Source: Parabacteroides sp. FAFU027
Lineage (GTDB): Bacteria; Bacteroidota; Bacteroidia; Bacteroidales; UBA7332
Assembly (NCBI RefSeq): GCF_022808675.1
Contig: NZ_JAKZKV010000013.1
Span: forward strand, 62,001-126,000
Length of the DNA: 64,000 bases
Reading direction: 5' to 3'
The translations under genes and the position numbers were made by a program. Numbering within the stretch: position 1 is the first letter of the stretch; the number at the start of each line of letters is the position of its first letter. The notes beneath the pieces were generated by a model. That model did not search any database and was not told where the DNA came from. It saw only the letters and a program-made list of their open reading frames with translations. Shown here one piece after another: positions 8,835 to 16,997 of this stretch.

Positions 8835-11800
8835 TTGGAACTTACCGAGTTATTTGAGTTATACCCTAACCATCGGAACTTAAAAGCATTAGCCTCATTA
8901 GTTAATGATGACAAATCGCAGGTGATTCGCCTCGAAGGTATAAAGGGCTCATTAGTGGGAATTATCTTCTCATCACTTACAAAGACCACCAACCAACTAT
9001 ACATGGTGGTGATGAACGATGCCGAAGAGGCGGGTTATCTTTATCACGACATGACCCAGATTTGTGGGGAAAGCGATGTCTTTTTCTTCCCATCTTCTTA
9101 TAAAAGAGCAATTAAATACGGACAAATCGACCACGCCAACGCCATTCTGCGCACTGAAGCGCTCAACCGCTTGCGCCAGGCAAACGGTGCATCTGTTATC
9201 GTGACCTATCCGGATGCTTTGGCCGAAAAGGTAGTTTCGGATACGACACTCAGCTCGAAGACGTTGCGGATTGCCCAAAATGAGTCGGTTGACTCCGTCT
9301 TCGTGGCAGATGTGCTATACGAATACGGATTCGAACGGGTAGAATATGTCTATGAACCGGGGCAATATGCTGTGCGCGGTAGTATTCTGGACGTATTTTC
9401 CTTTTCACATGAATTCCCCTACCGCATCGACTTCTTCGGTGATGAGGTGGAAAGTATCCGGACGTTTGATGTCGAAAGCCAGCTTTCCAAAGAGAAGCTG
9501 ATGGAGATTTTCATTATTCCGAATCTGGAAAGTGACGAAATGGAAGGTGTCTCCCTGATGGAATTTCTGCCTGAAAATTGCATCCTGGGCGTGCAGGACC
9601 TCGCCTGGATACAGGGACGTGTCGAAGGCATCGTAGCGGAAGGCATCTCCCCGCAGGCCATCCAATCGGAAGATTACGATGAGCAACTGACGAAAAAGCT
9701 GGTCGACCCGAAAACCTTCGCCCGGGACCTGCTTCGTTTCCGCCGAATTGATTTCGGTGCCAAAACACTGGCACAAGCTCCATCCGTACTGACATTCGAC
9801 AGCAACATTCAACCTCCTTTCCACAAGAATTTCGACCTCGTGGCGGAGTTTTGCCACAGCGTACTGGCCGACAGCTATAAACTGTACATCCTCAGTGACA
9901 GCATTAAGCAAACCCAGCGTCTGGAATCCATCTTCGAGGAACGGGGCGACAACATCCCATTCATCCCGGTACTGAAGACACTCCACGAAGGATTCATCGA
10001 CCATGACCTGAAAATTGCCTGTCTGACCGACCACCAGATTTTTGACCGTTTCCATAAATACAACCTGAAGTCTGATAAAGCCCGCTCAGGAAAGATTGCC
10101 CTCTCCATCAAAGAACTGAATCAGTTTGAAAACGGAGATTACATCGTGCACATCGACCACGGTGTGGGTAAATTCGGCGGCCTTATCCGTACCGAAATCA
10201 ACGGAAGGATGCAGGAGGTTATCAAACTCATTTTTCAGAATGAGGATATCCTCTTCGTAAGCATCCATTCACTGCACAAACTCTCCAAATACCGCGGAAA
10301 AGAGGGCGAACCACCCCGCGTAAACAAACTGGGTACGGGTGCCTGGGAGAAGATGAAGGACCGTACCAAGGCCAAAGTTAAAGACATTGCACGTGACCTC
10401 ATCAAGCTCTATGCCGAACGCCGGGAGGAGAAAGGATTCAGTTTTTCGCACGACACCTATATGCAGCAGGAGCTGGAGGCATCGTTTATCTACGAAGACA
10501 CCCCTGACCAGCTGAAATCAACCGCCGACGTCAAGCGGGATATGGAAAGCATGCGTCCGATGGACCGTCTGATTTGCGGCGATGTAGGTTTTGGAAAAAC
10601 GGAAGTGGCTGTGCGTGCGGCTTTCAAGGCGGTATCCGACAGTAAACAAGTTGCTATACTGGTACCGACTACCGTTTTGGCATTGCAACACTATAAAACC
10701 TTCAGCGAACGCCTGAAGGAATTCCCTTGCCGGGTCGATTACGTCAGTCGTGCCCGTACCGCAAAAGATATCAGGCAAATCATCAAAGACCTGCACGAAG
10801 GTAAAATTGACATATTAGTGGGAACTCACCGGCTCATCAGCAAGGACATCCAGTTCAAAGACCTGGGGCTGCTGATTGTGGACGAAGAGCAGAAATTCGG
10901 CGTATCAGTGAAGGAGAAACTGCGCCAGCTGAAGATCAACGTAGACACGCTAACCATGACAGCAACCCCGATTCCACGGACGTTGCAGTTTTCCCTGATG
11001 GGAGCGCGCGACTTATCGGTTATCCAGACTCCCCCACCCAACCGTTACCCAATCCAGACGGAGGTTCACGCCTTCAATGAGGAGATATTAAAAGAAGCCA
11101 TCCAGTTTGAGATGAGCCGCAACGGCCAAATCTTTGTCCTCAACAACCGCATCAGCAGCATTTATGATTTGGAAAATACCATCAGACGGCTCGTACCGGA
11201 TGCGCGCATCGTTGTGGGTCACGGCCAGATGGACCCGCATACATTGGAACAAATCATTCTTGATTTTGCCAATTATGAATTCGACGTACTGATTGCGACC
11301 TCCATCATCGAATCGGGTCTGGATATTCCGAATGCCAACACGATTATTGTCAATAATGCGCAAAACTTCGGACTGAGCGACCTGCACCAGTTGCGCGGAC
11401 GCGTAGGTCGAAGCAATAAAAAAGCCTTCTGTTACCTCTTTGCCCCACCGTTACACATGCTTTCGGCGGAATCAAGACGACGCCTGCAAGCCATCGAAAA
11501 CTTCTCCGAGCTGGGTAGCGGCATCCACATCGCCATGCAGGATCTCGACATCCGCGGGGCTGGGAATATGCTGGGTGCCGAGCAAAGCGGATTCATCGCC
11601 GACCTCGGATATGAGACATACCAGAAAATTCTTCAGGAAGCCGTCACGGAACTCCGAAACGAAGAGTTCAGCGACCTGTATGAGGAGGTGGAAGCCGAAG
11701 AGGTGCGTCACGGCAAGGAGCGTTTCTTTGTCACCGACACGGTGATTGAGTCGGATATGGAACTGCTCTTCCCGAATGAGTACATCCCGAATGACTCAGA

Positions 11801-12182
11801 ACGCATCTCGCTTTACCGCGAACTGGACAGCATGGAGGAAGAGAGCGAAATCCAGGCATTCATTGCCCGCCTCGAAGACCGCTTCGGTCGCGTTCCTCAA
11901 CAGGGAAAAGAGCTGATACGCATCGTTCGTCTGCGTCGTCTGGCCAAACGCCTGGGTATCGAAAAGCTGGTATTGAAAAACGAACGAGCCTTTGCCTATT
12001 TCGTTTCGGACAATGATTCCCCCTACTATCAATCGGAAGCGTTTGGTAAAGTCTTGGCCTTTATGACCGAAAACCACAAAATTTGCCAGTTACGGGATAA
12101 AAACGGAAAGCGCTCAATGGTATTATCCCAGATTAATTCGGTAGAAAAGGCCGTTGACCTGCTGCAAAAGATGTTGGGATAA
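8835..12182 (+). CDS. mfd: Transcription-repair coupling factor Mfd
   Basis: A translocase that removes RNA polymerase stalled at DNA lesions and recruits UvrA. In numbering from TTG 8835 (1115 residues) the order is a UvrB-like N-terminal module, an RNA-polymerase-interacting domain from about 425 (ELNQFENGDYIVHIDHG), Walker A GDVGFGKT near 582, DEEQ near 683, helicase motif RGRVGRS near 853 and the C-terminal TRCF domain. There is no ATG near the 5' end. The frame is open back to TTG 8754, but a -7 box at 8798 sits within that extension, and known relatives begin with a short L-x-E-L...YP-H segment that here follows 8835. TTG 8835 is my choice; 8754 remains possible. Confidence 0.95.
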   Translation: MELTELFELYPNHRNLKALASLVNDDKSQVIRLEGIKGSLVGIIFSSLTKTTNQLYMVVMNDAEEAGYLYHDMTQICGESDVFFFPSSYKRAIKYGQIDHANAILRTEALNRLRQANGASVIVTYPDALAEKVVSDTTLSSKTLRIAQNESVDSVFVADVLYEYGFERVEYVYEPGQYAVRGSILDVFSFSHEFPYRIDFFGDEVESIRTFDVESQLSKEKLMEIFIIPNLESDEMEGVSLMEFLPENCILGVQDLAWIQGRVEGIVAEGISPQAIQSEDYDEQLTKKLVDPKTFARDLLRFRRIDFGAKTLAQAPSVLTFDSNIQPPFHKNFDLVAEFCHSVLADSYKLYILSDSIKQTQRLESIFEERGDNIPFIPVLKTLHEGFIDHDLKIACLTDHQIFDRFHKYNLKSDKARSGKIALSIKELNQFENGDYIVHIDHGVGKFGGLIRTEINGRMQEVIKLIFQNEDILFVSIHSLHKLSKYRGKEGEPPRVNKLGTGAWEKMKDRTKAKVKDIARDLIKLYAERREEKGFSFSHDTYMQQELEASFIYEDTPDQLKSTADVKRDMESMRPMDRLICGDVGFGKTEVAVRAAFKAVSDSKQVAILVPTTVLALQHYKTFSERLKEFPCRVDYVSRARTAKDIRQIIKDLHEGKIDILVGTHRLISKDIQFKDLGLLIVDEEQKFGVSVKEKLRQLKINVDTLTMTATPIPRTLQFSLMGARDLSVIQTPPPNRYPIQTEVHAFNEEILKEAIQFEMSRNGQIFVLNNRISSIYDLENTIRRLVPDARIVVGHGQMDPHTLEQIILDFANYEFDVLIATSIIESGLDIPNANTIIVNNAQNFGLSDLHQLRGRVGRSNKKAFCYLFAPPLHMLSAESRRRLQAIENFSELGSGIHIAMQDLDIRGAGNMLGAEQSGFIADLGYETYQKILQEAVTELRNEEFSDLYEEVEAEEVRHGKERFFVTDTVIESDMELLFPNEYIPNDSERISLYRELDSMEEESEIQAFIARLEDRFGRVPQQGKELIRIVRLRRLAKRLGIEKLVLKNERAFAYFVSDNDSPYYQSEAFGKVLAFMTENHKICQLRDKNGKRSMVLSQINSVEKAVDLLQKMLG

Positions 12183-12264
12183 ATGGAAATGCGATATCAG
12201 AGATATGAAACGGTGAAAAAAAACAGAATTTTCTCACCCGCGTAATTCATTGACAACAAGAGAA

Positions 12265-12286
12265 AAAGCCCTACCAGACGGGCTTT
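12265..12286 (+). terminator. Weak hairpin terminator after mfd
   Basis: The stem AAAGCCC / GGGCTTT is formed about 80 bases after the mfd stop. The T tail is poor (TTTCAT), so termination may be partial. Confidence 0.45.
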
Positions 12287-12310
12287 CATATAAAAAATAT
12301 GCATTTCGGC

Positions 12311-12341
12311 TTTGCAAATATCAAATTTAGCTCTATCTTTG
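12311..12341 (+). promoter_or_regulatory. Promoter of tRNA-Cys
   Basis: TTTG at 12311-12314, then 19 bases, then TATCTTTG at 12334-12341. This is the full Bacteroidota -33/-7 layout, with start expected about 12 bases before the tRNA. Confidence 0.65.
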
Positions 12342-12359
12342 CACTCGCAATCACGAAAT

Positions 12360-12430
12360 GGTTCCTTGGCCGAGTGGTTAGGCACCGGTCTGCAAAACCG
12401 TTTACGGCGGTTCGAATCCGCCAGGAACCT
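12360..12430 (+). tRNA. tRNA-Cys (anticodon GCA)
   Basis: The cloverleaf folds with acceptor GGTTCCT / AGGAACC and anticodon loop CTGCAAA (GCA). Discriminator base T73 is the known identity element for tRNA-Cys. CCA is not encoded. The last 22 bases before the discriminator recur exactly at 16998-17019. Confidence 0.95.
12408..12429 (+). repeat. Direct repeat, copy 1: 3' end of tRNA-Cys (candidate att site)
   Basis: Twenty-two bases covering the T-arm and 3' acceptor strand are identical to 16998-17019. Intact tRNA at one end and a 3' fragment at the other is the usual footprint of site-specific integration into a tRNA gene. No integrase lies between the copies. Confidence 0.6.
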
Positions 12431-12433
12431 CAA

Positions 12434-12466
12434 AAAGCGTTGGAATTTTTCCAGCGCTTTTTTGTT
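12434..12466 (+). terminator. Rho-independent terminator of tRNA-Cys
   Basis: AAAGCGTTGG (12434-12443) pairs with CCAGCGCTTT (12451-12460, one G-U pair), followed by six T in all before a G. The remaining bases up to queE show nothing further. Confidence 0.85.
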
Positions 12467-12642
12467 TTTATCACCCTCTTGCCCCTTACTCCTTTTAAAT
12501 ACAAAAAAAATAAAGCGCCACTATCCGAAAATAATGACACTTCTATATATTCTTCAGTCAATGAAACTGCGTGCAATATCAGCACATAGTCCGATCTGAC
12601 TACCAGCTAATTATCTTAATTTCTTAATACCCTTAATATCTT

Positions 12643-13344
12643 TCATTTCAAACTTATCGGCGCTTTACTATTCGGGTCGAGCATATCACAGTTATACACC
12701 TTGTGCAACTGCACTCCGGCCCTGTAACGACGGGGATGCGACTTTACAGCACGGGTAATACCATCCAATAATTCAACGCTCAGGCTGTTTGCCTCAGGCT
12801 GCAACCAAATATCAGGAGCTGATAATCGAACCTCATTAGGAAGACAATATTCACCAATCTCATTCCACCACTCTTCCGCCGAATCAGCATTTTCCATGAT
12901 AATCTTTATCTCGCTGGCTTTCTGTACATTCTCAGCCAACGGAAGCATATTCCACTTCGGACTCACGGTTATCCAGTCGAAATCTCCACGGATAGAATAG
13001 GCGCCGCTGGTCTCTATATGGGTCTGCAATCCCTGATCATGTAATGCGGTAGTCAACGCTGTCAAATCATAAATCGCAGGCTCGCCACCCGTGATTACGG
13101 CAAACGAAGCACCACTCATGCGCGCCATCTGGGCCAGTTCGACTACAGGAATCTTTTCTATTTTTGAGGGAAGATGATCTTTGTGCCAGGTTCCGATAGA
13201 GTCACACCAACTACATTGCACCGGGCAACCGATAGTCCGGATAAAAAATGCAGCACGACCAATGTGTGTACCCTCTCCCTGAAAAGCGTAAAAGGTCTCG
13301 TAAACCGGCAATGAAGCAGAGCTGTTACTCTGTAAATCCTTCAT
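12643..13344 (-). CDS. queE: 7-carboxy-7-deazaguanine synthase QueE
   Basis: A radical-SAM enzyme that ring-contracts 6-carboxytetrahydropterin to 7-carboxy-7-deazaguanine in the queuosine pathway. The cluster motif CPVQCSWC (CX3CX2C) binds the 4Fe-4S cluster, and GGEP of the SAM-binding region follows. The segment YETFYAFQGEGTHIGR is the family N-terminus. The frame is open to an ATG at 13551, but that extension is the antisense reading of queD. The ATG at 13344 (233 residues, family-like length) is chosen, giving a 20-base overlap with queD. An ATG at 13371 is the alternative. The gene is co-transcribed with queD, which makes its substrate. Confidence 0.93.
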   Translation of the reverse strand: MKDLQSNSSASLPVYETFYAFQGEGTHIGRAAFFIRTIGCPVQCSWCDSIGTWHKDHLPSKIEKIPVVELAQMARMSGASFAVITGGEPAIYDLTALTTALHDQGLQTHIETSGAYSIRGDFDWITVSPKWNMLPLAENVQKASEIKIIMENADSAEEWWNEIGEYCLPNEVRLSAPDIWLQPEANSLSVELLDGITRAVKSHPRRYRAGVQLHKVYNCDMLDPNSKAPISLK

Positions 13345-13768
13345 ATGCGGCACTGTTTTTGGAATCTTCATATACAACAACCTTTGAGCAGAAAACACGT
13401 CCACCGGTCTCTTCCCGGATAAACTTATCGGCAAGTCCGAAAACAAACTCAGCCAATCCTTCAGCCCCACAAGAAGGCACAATGCGCACATCGGCCAACT
13501 TACGGGCATGCATATCCTCAAAGAAAGCACGCTCCGGATCGTCCTCATCAATCAACAGGGTGTGATCAAAATAGTATTCCAGTTGTGCTTTAAGCGGACG
13601 CAATGCTCCAAAATCATAAACAAAATGCTGATGGTCCAACTCTTTTGCACGAAAGGAGATGTCGATGCGCCAGTTTTCGCCATGTGCAAATGCACAATGC
13701 CCGCAATGGCGCCATTGACGATGTGCAGCTTTAAGATTGTCGTATGATTTAGTGATAGTATGATACAT
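13325..13768 (-). CDS. queD: 6-carboxy-5,6,7,8-tetrahydropterin synthase QueD (PTPS family)
   Basis: A 147-residue PTPS-fold protein. His16 (AAHR), the catalytic-type Cys25 and His29 are placed as in QueD, and the later D-H pair (YFDHTLL) and Glu (AEG) are present. The usual HGH zinc motif reads HGE here (29-31), so the third zinc ligand would be Glu31. The family converts 7,8-dihydroneopterin triphosphate to 6-carboxytetrahydropterin. Its overlap with queE supports the queuosine role. TATCTTTG at 13806-13813 is the probable promoter. Confidence 0.9.
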   Translation of the reverse strand: MYHTITKSYDNLKAAHRQWRHCGHCAFAHGENWRIDISFRAKELDHQHFVYDFGALRPLKAQLEYYFDHTLLIDEDDPERAFFEDMHARKLADVRIVPSCGAEGLAEFVFGLADKFIREETGGRVFCSKVVVYEDSKNSAAYEGFTE

Positions 13769-13805
13769 ATTTTAGTGCAAAAGTGCTGTTTTAAAAATCA
13801 GTGCG

Positions 13806-13813
13806 CAAAGATA
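13806..13813 (-). promoter_or_regulatory. -7 promoter box of queD-queE
   Basis: TATCTTTG on the minus strand, about 38 bases before the queD ATG; it matches TAnnTTTG. Confidence 0.55.
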
Positions 13814-14095
13814 GCGATTTAACCCCGATTGTAAAAACGGCTTTTCATCAGGCCTGATAACGATTGCTAAATATCTTTACGCATATTTCGTGAATCCGAT
13901 TATGCTGATCCCATCATTGATAAGAAAAAACTCACGGGTACTAAAACATTCAAATCCGATTTTGGTTTATCAATCACCAACGTAACCCTACGACATTAAC
14001 ACAGTAAAGAGAACTTTAATGAAGTTTCCAAACTTGAATTCAGATAAAAAAGATTGTTGTTTATGTAAAAAGGGAAGAAGAGAGAAACCTTTGAA

Positions 14096-14278
14096 ATCCT
14101 CTGCCTTGTTCAGGCAGAGGATCTGACTCTTCACAGAGATTCCAAAAGTTTGGTTTGTATTTTGCTGTTGTTTGTTGTTCTTCGCATTGAAGAGATGAAG
14201 ATTGCTGCATCTTCAGGTTACAAAGATTACAACACCAACATTAAACAGAACTTAAAACCAACCTTAAAATCACATTAA
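14096..14278 (+). other. Strong hairpin plus 27-codon ORF in a 526-base gap
   Basis: Between queD and the acetyltransferase (13769-14294) there is a perfect 10-bp stem ATCCTCTGCC / GGCAGAGGAT (14096-14105 and 14113-14122). A T/G-rich stretch follows, then an ATG at 14195 opening 27 codons to 14278. The predicted peptide begins MKIAASSGYKDYNTN and is basic at its end. The layout resembles that at 2060-2159: hairpin, spacer, small ORF. It could be a small RNA, a leader or a small protein gene; I do not recognise it. The first 250 bases of the gap hold only the queD promoter. Confidence 0.35.
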
Positions 14279-14294
14279 AATATCTTAGCAGAAT

Positions 14295-14831
14295 TCAACG
14301 ATAGACAAACCGCTTTAATTTCGCTGTAATATGATCAAGCACATCAACTACATCAATATCACCATATCCCATCAAAAGTAAGCGGACAGCGCTTTTCTCC
14401 GGAGAATATGGAGGCTGCCAATAATCCACATCATATAGACAAAATCCCAATTGCTCATAAAACTGAATCCGTCTTTTCTGATCGGCATGAACCGGAGGCT
14501 CCACCTCTAACACAACCGGCAGCTGTTGCATGGAAAGCCAAAGTCGTATCGACTCCTTCCCTATCCCGCGTCCGCGCAAATGATGATCAACAGCAAAATG
14601 CTCCAGAAAAACGAAATCATCCAGATGCCAGTTTATCAGGAAACCGGCAGGCTTTCCACCCTTCACTATCAAATTAAAAGTTTGCCGTGATTCAGACTGA
14701 CACAATTGCATTAAATCTTTGAAATTCCGCCGCTCCTCCGGTGGAAATGATGATATATAGAGCTGTTCCACAAACTCCTGATAACAATCTGTTATTATCG
14801 TTAAGGTTTCTATCTGAATCATTTTCGGCAC
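14295..14831 (-). CDS. GNAT-family N-acetyltransferase
   Basis: A 178-residue protein. The acetyl-CoA-binding motif A is HLRGRGIGKE (R-x-x-G-x-G), preceded by the beta-strand segment LEHFAVD. The later segment RIQFYEQLGF is typical of GNAT motif B. The substrate is unknown, and the gene is isolated, so context does not help. There is no signal peptide, so it is cytoplasmic. The ATG at 14831 is followed by another at codon 4; either could be used. Confidence 0.85.
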   Translation of the reverse strand: MPKMIQIETLTIITDCYQEFVEQLYISSFPPEERRNFKDLMQLCQSESRQTFNLIVKGGKPAGFLINWHLDDFVFLEHFAVDHHLRGRGIGKESIRLWLSMQQLPVVLEVEPPVHADQKRRIQFYEQLGFCLYDVDYWQPPYSPEKSAVRLLLMGYGDIDVVDVLDHITAKLKRFVYR

Positions 14832-14923
14832 GATTTTATTTCAATTTATAGCCAGGACATACAATCTGGCTACAAATTACAACAAAAAGAAGAAAGTTCG
14901 ACTCAATTCTCCCCGAAAAATGA

Positions 14924-14931
14924 TAATTTTG
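14924..14931 (+). promoter_or_regulatory. -7 promoter box of the Lrp/AsnC gene
   Basis: TAATTTTG matches TAnnTTTG and lies 36 bases before the ATG at 14968. Confidence 0.55.
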
Positions 14932-14967
14932 TAAGACAGTAATTTCAACTCACACACTTTATCCGCA

Positions 14968-15444
14968 ATGGCACAACATCAATTAGACAGTCTGGACATC
15001 AAAATCCTAAAGCTGATCGCAGGCAATGCCCGTATCCCCTTCCTTGAAGTCGCCCGTGAATGTAACGTATCCGGAGCCGCAATCCACCAGCGTGTACAAA
15101 AACTGACTTCACTCAACATCATCAAAGGGTCGGAGTACATCATCGATGCTACAAAAATCGGGTATGACACCTGCTCCTATATGGGGTTATTTCTCAAAGA
15201 TCCCGTCCACTTCAATGACGTGGTAGAAGCCCTGCAAACCATACCGGAAGTGGTTGAGTGCCATTATACTACCGGCGAATACGACCTCTTCATCAAGATA
15301 TATGCCAAAAACAATAACGACCTGCTGAATCTCATCCACGACAAACTGCAGCCACTGGGGCTTTCGCGTACGGTTTCCCTGATCTCGTTCAAGGAAGCAT
15401 TTCGCCGCCAGATTCCTATTTGCGACCTGGAGGGAGAAGAGTAA
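14968..15444 (+). CDS. Lrp/AsnC-family transcriptional regulator
   Basis: A 158-residue protein with the standard two-part layout. The N-terminal winged helix-turn-helix (LDSLDIKILKLIAGNARIPFLEVA, then VSGAAIHQRVQKL) is followed by a C-terminal RAM/AsnC ligand domain from about residue 70 (YMGLFLKDP...VVECHYTTGEYDLFIKI). The family binds amino acids and forms octamers that wrap DNA. The target genes are not evident. It is followed after 66 bases by suhB, which has its own -7 box, so co-transcription is uncertain. Confidence 0.93.
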   Translation: MAQHQLDSLDIKILKLIAGNARIPFLEVARECNVSGAAIHQRVQKLTSLNIIKGSEYIIDATKIGYDTCSYMGLFLKDPVHFNDVVEALQTIPEVVECHYTTGEYDLFIKIYAKNNNDLLNLIHDKLQPLGLSRTVSLISFKEAFRRQIPICDLEGEE

Positions 15445-15472
15445 AACAGCCTGATTACGCTGAATAAATTCG

Positions 15473-15480
15473 TACCTTTG
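15473..15480 (+). promoter_or_regulatory. -7 promoter box of suhB
   Basis: TACCTTTG matches TAnnTTTG, 30 bases before the ATG at 15511. Confidence 0.55.
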
Positions 15481-15510
15481 CGACATTCAGCAAATTAATT
15501 CTGATTTAAT

Positions 15511-16290
15511 ATGTACAAAGAGTTTGACATCAATGAATGCCTCGCTCAGACTATTACCTGGGCAAAAGAGGTTGGCAAAATACATCTCGAATATTTCCGC
15601 AAAAAAGAGCTTTCCATCGAAACTAAGTCAAGCTCTTACGACCTGCTTACCATCGCCGACAAACTGAGCGAAGAGTACATCGTCGAGCAAATCCGCCACG
15701 CTTACCCCGACCATCAGGTCCTGGCCGAAGAGAGCGGACTGAACGAAATGGTCTCTGACTTTTGCTGGGTAATCGACCCTGTAGATGGCACCACCAACTT
15801 TGCACAGGGCATTCCTATCTTTTCGGTCTCCATTGGCCTGAGATACAGAGGTAAAGGCATCATGGGCGTTGTATATGCACCGTTTATGGATGAACTCTTC
15901 TACGCAATAAAAGGCCAGGGTGTATTCCACAACGGAAAACCCATCCACGTCTCCAACAAAACCGAACTGCACCAATCCCTGCTTTGTACCGGTTTCCCTT
16001 ACGACCACGGAACCAATCCGGACAATAACACTGATAACATCGCCCGCATTCTCCCGCATTGCCGTGACATTCGCCGCCTGGGCTCAGCAGCTTATGACCT
16101 TTGCTGCATTGCGGCTGGATATTTTGACGGATTCTGGGAAATGAACCTCAAAGACTGGGACGTAGCTGCTGCCACGGTCATTATTGAAGAGGCCGGTGGT
16201 CAGGTGATTCGTTTCCGCAAAGAGCCCAACTATTGCATCATTGCGGCAAACGCTCTGATTGTTGGTCAGATGCAGGAGTATATAAAATAA
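15511..16290 (+). CDS. suhB: Inositol-1-monophosphatase family protein (SuhB)
   Basis: A 259-residue magnesium-dependent phosphatase. The metal-site motifs are all present: EES in the first (LAEESG), DPVDGTTNF for the second and WDVAAATVIIEEAGG for the third. The family dephosphorylates inositol-1-phosphate and related sugar phosphates; in E. coli SuhB also acts in rRNA transcription. Which role applies here cannot be told. Length and motifs are normal. The stop is followed directly by a C-rich/G-rich hairpin. Confidence 0.92.
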   Translation: MYKEFDINECLAQTITWAKEVGKIHLEYFRKKELSIETKSSSYDLLTIADKLSEEYIVEQIRHAYPDHQVLAEESGLNEMVSDFCWVIDPVDGTTNFAQGIPIFSVSIGLRYRGKGIMGVVYAPFMDELFYAIKGQGVFHNGKPIHVSNKTELHQSLLCTGFPYDHGTNPDNNTDNIARILPHCRDIRRLGSAAYDLCCIAAGYFDGFWEMNLKDWDVAAATVIIEEAGGQVIRFRKEPNYCIIAANALIVGQMQEYIK

Positions 16291-16303
16291 GGGACCTCCC
16301 CTA

Positions 16304-16320
16304 TCCCTCCAAAGGAGGGA
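16304..16320 (+). repeat. CCCTCC/GGAGGG stop-proximal hairpin, copy 1
   Basis: TCCCTCC-AAA-GGAGGGA lies 14 bases after the suhB stop. Related hairpins follow the stops of mutS2 (19542-19566) and the cyclophilin gene (29139-29157). Confidence 0.5.
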
Positions 16321-16335
16321 CTTAATATATCTGGT

Positions 16336-16641
16336 ATGGATAAATTAATCAAAACTCAACTCAAAAAACTGAAGCCAGTCTTTCAATCTCATAAAGTGAT
16401 TAAGGCTTATATATTCGGCTCCGTTCTATCGGATAAATTTAACCCTGAAAGTGATATTGATTTCCTTGTCACTTTTCAGGATGACCTTGAGCCTCTGGAG
16501 AAAGGTGAACTCTGGTGGTCTCTCTATGACACGTTGAGAGAACTTTTTCATCGGGAAATTGACCTGGTTACTGAGAATTCACTTAAAAATCCATACTTTA
16601 TCGAAGAAGTAAACCAGACTAAACAATTGATTTATGGTTAA
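16336..16641 (+). CDS. mntA: MntA-type minimal nucleotidyltransferase antitoxin
   Basis: A 101-residue polymerase-beta-fold nucleotidyltransferase with the GSX10DXD signature: Gly28-Ser29, then Asp40 and Asp42 in SDIDFLV. In characterised pairs, MntA neutralises its HEPN toxin by adding AMP groups to a tyrosine of the toxin. The stop overlaps the start of the HEPN gene by 8 bases, as expected of a toxin-antitoxin operon. The base composition is more A/T-rich than in neighbouring suhB and mutS2, consistent with acquisition. Function is inferred from the family and the pairing. Confidence 0.88.
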   Translation: MDKLIKTQLKKLKPVFQSHKVIKAYIFGSVLSDKFNPESDIDFLVTFQDDLEPLEKGELWWSLYDTLRELFHREIDLVTENSLKNPYFIEEVNQTKQLIYG

Positions 16642-16966
16642 TGCCGTAAAAAAATACTTGTTCGACATCCAGTCTTGCATCAGCAATATTGACAAATACA
16701 TCGGAGAACCGAAGATATATCAGGCGTATTTGAAAAATGAGATGTTGCAGGATGCGGTGGAAAGAAACCTTGAGATTATCGGAGAAGCTATAAATCAACT
16801 ATTAAAAATACAACCGGACATCAAAATTACGAATGCCCGCCGGATTGTAGATGCCCGAAATAAAATTATCCATGGTTATGACAGTATAGAACCTGTAAAC
16901 ATTTGGGCTATCATCATAAACCATTTGCCTATTCTCAACGCTGAAGTAGAAGAACTCTTGAAATAA
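16634..16966 (+). CDS. hepT: HepT-like HEPN ribonuclease toxin (DUF86)
   Basis: A 110-residue helical HEPN protein. The active-site motif RX4HXY is intact: Arg75, His80 and Tyr82 in ARNKIIHGY. HepT toxins cleave RNA and are held in check by AMPylation of that Tyr by the paired MntA. The pair ends only 31 bases before a 22-bp copy of the tRNA-Cys 3' end, so it sits at the edge of a possible integrated segment. No defence genes are adjacent; plasmid or island stabilisation, or phage defence, are both possible roles. Confidence 0.9.
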   Translation: MVNAVKKYLFDIQSCISNIDKYIGEPKIYQAYLKNEMLQDAVERNLEIIGEAINQLLKIQPDIKITNARRIVDARNKIIHGYDSIEPVNIWAIIINHLPILNAEVEELLK

Positions 16967-16997
16967 ATATCAGTAATTTAACTGGACTACTAATATC

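Noticed and set aside
9405-10055. 216-residue antisense ORF inside mfd
   Set aside because: Shadow of a strongly coding region, with no domain or start signal; similar antisense ORFs in clpB, rpsA and mutS2 were dropped for the same reason.
12299-12599. Two plus-strand ORFs across tRNA-Cys
   Set aside because: They read through the tRNA gene and its terminator; no codon bias or domain.
13345-13551. N-terminal 69-residue extension of queE
   Set aside because: The extension is the antisense reading of queD, and the family N-terminus starts near 13344.
13769-14294. RNase P RNA, SRP RNA or tmRNA in the long gap
   Set aside because: No conserved core motifs of these RNAs and no tRNA-like ends were recognisable.
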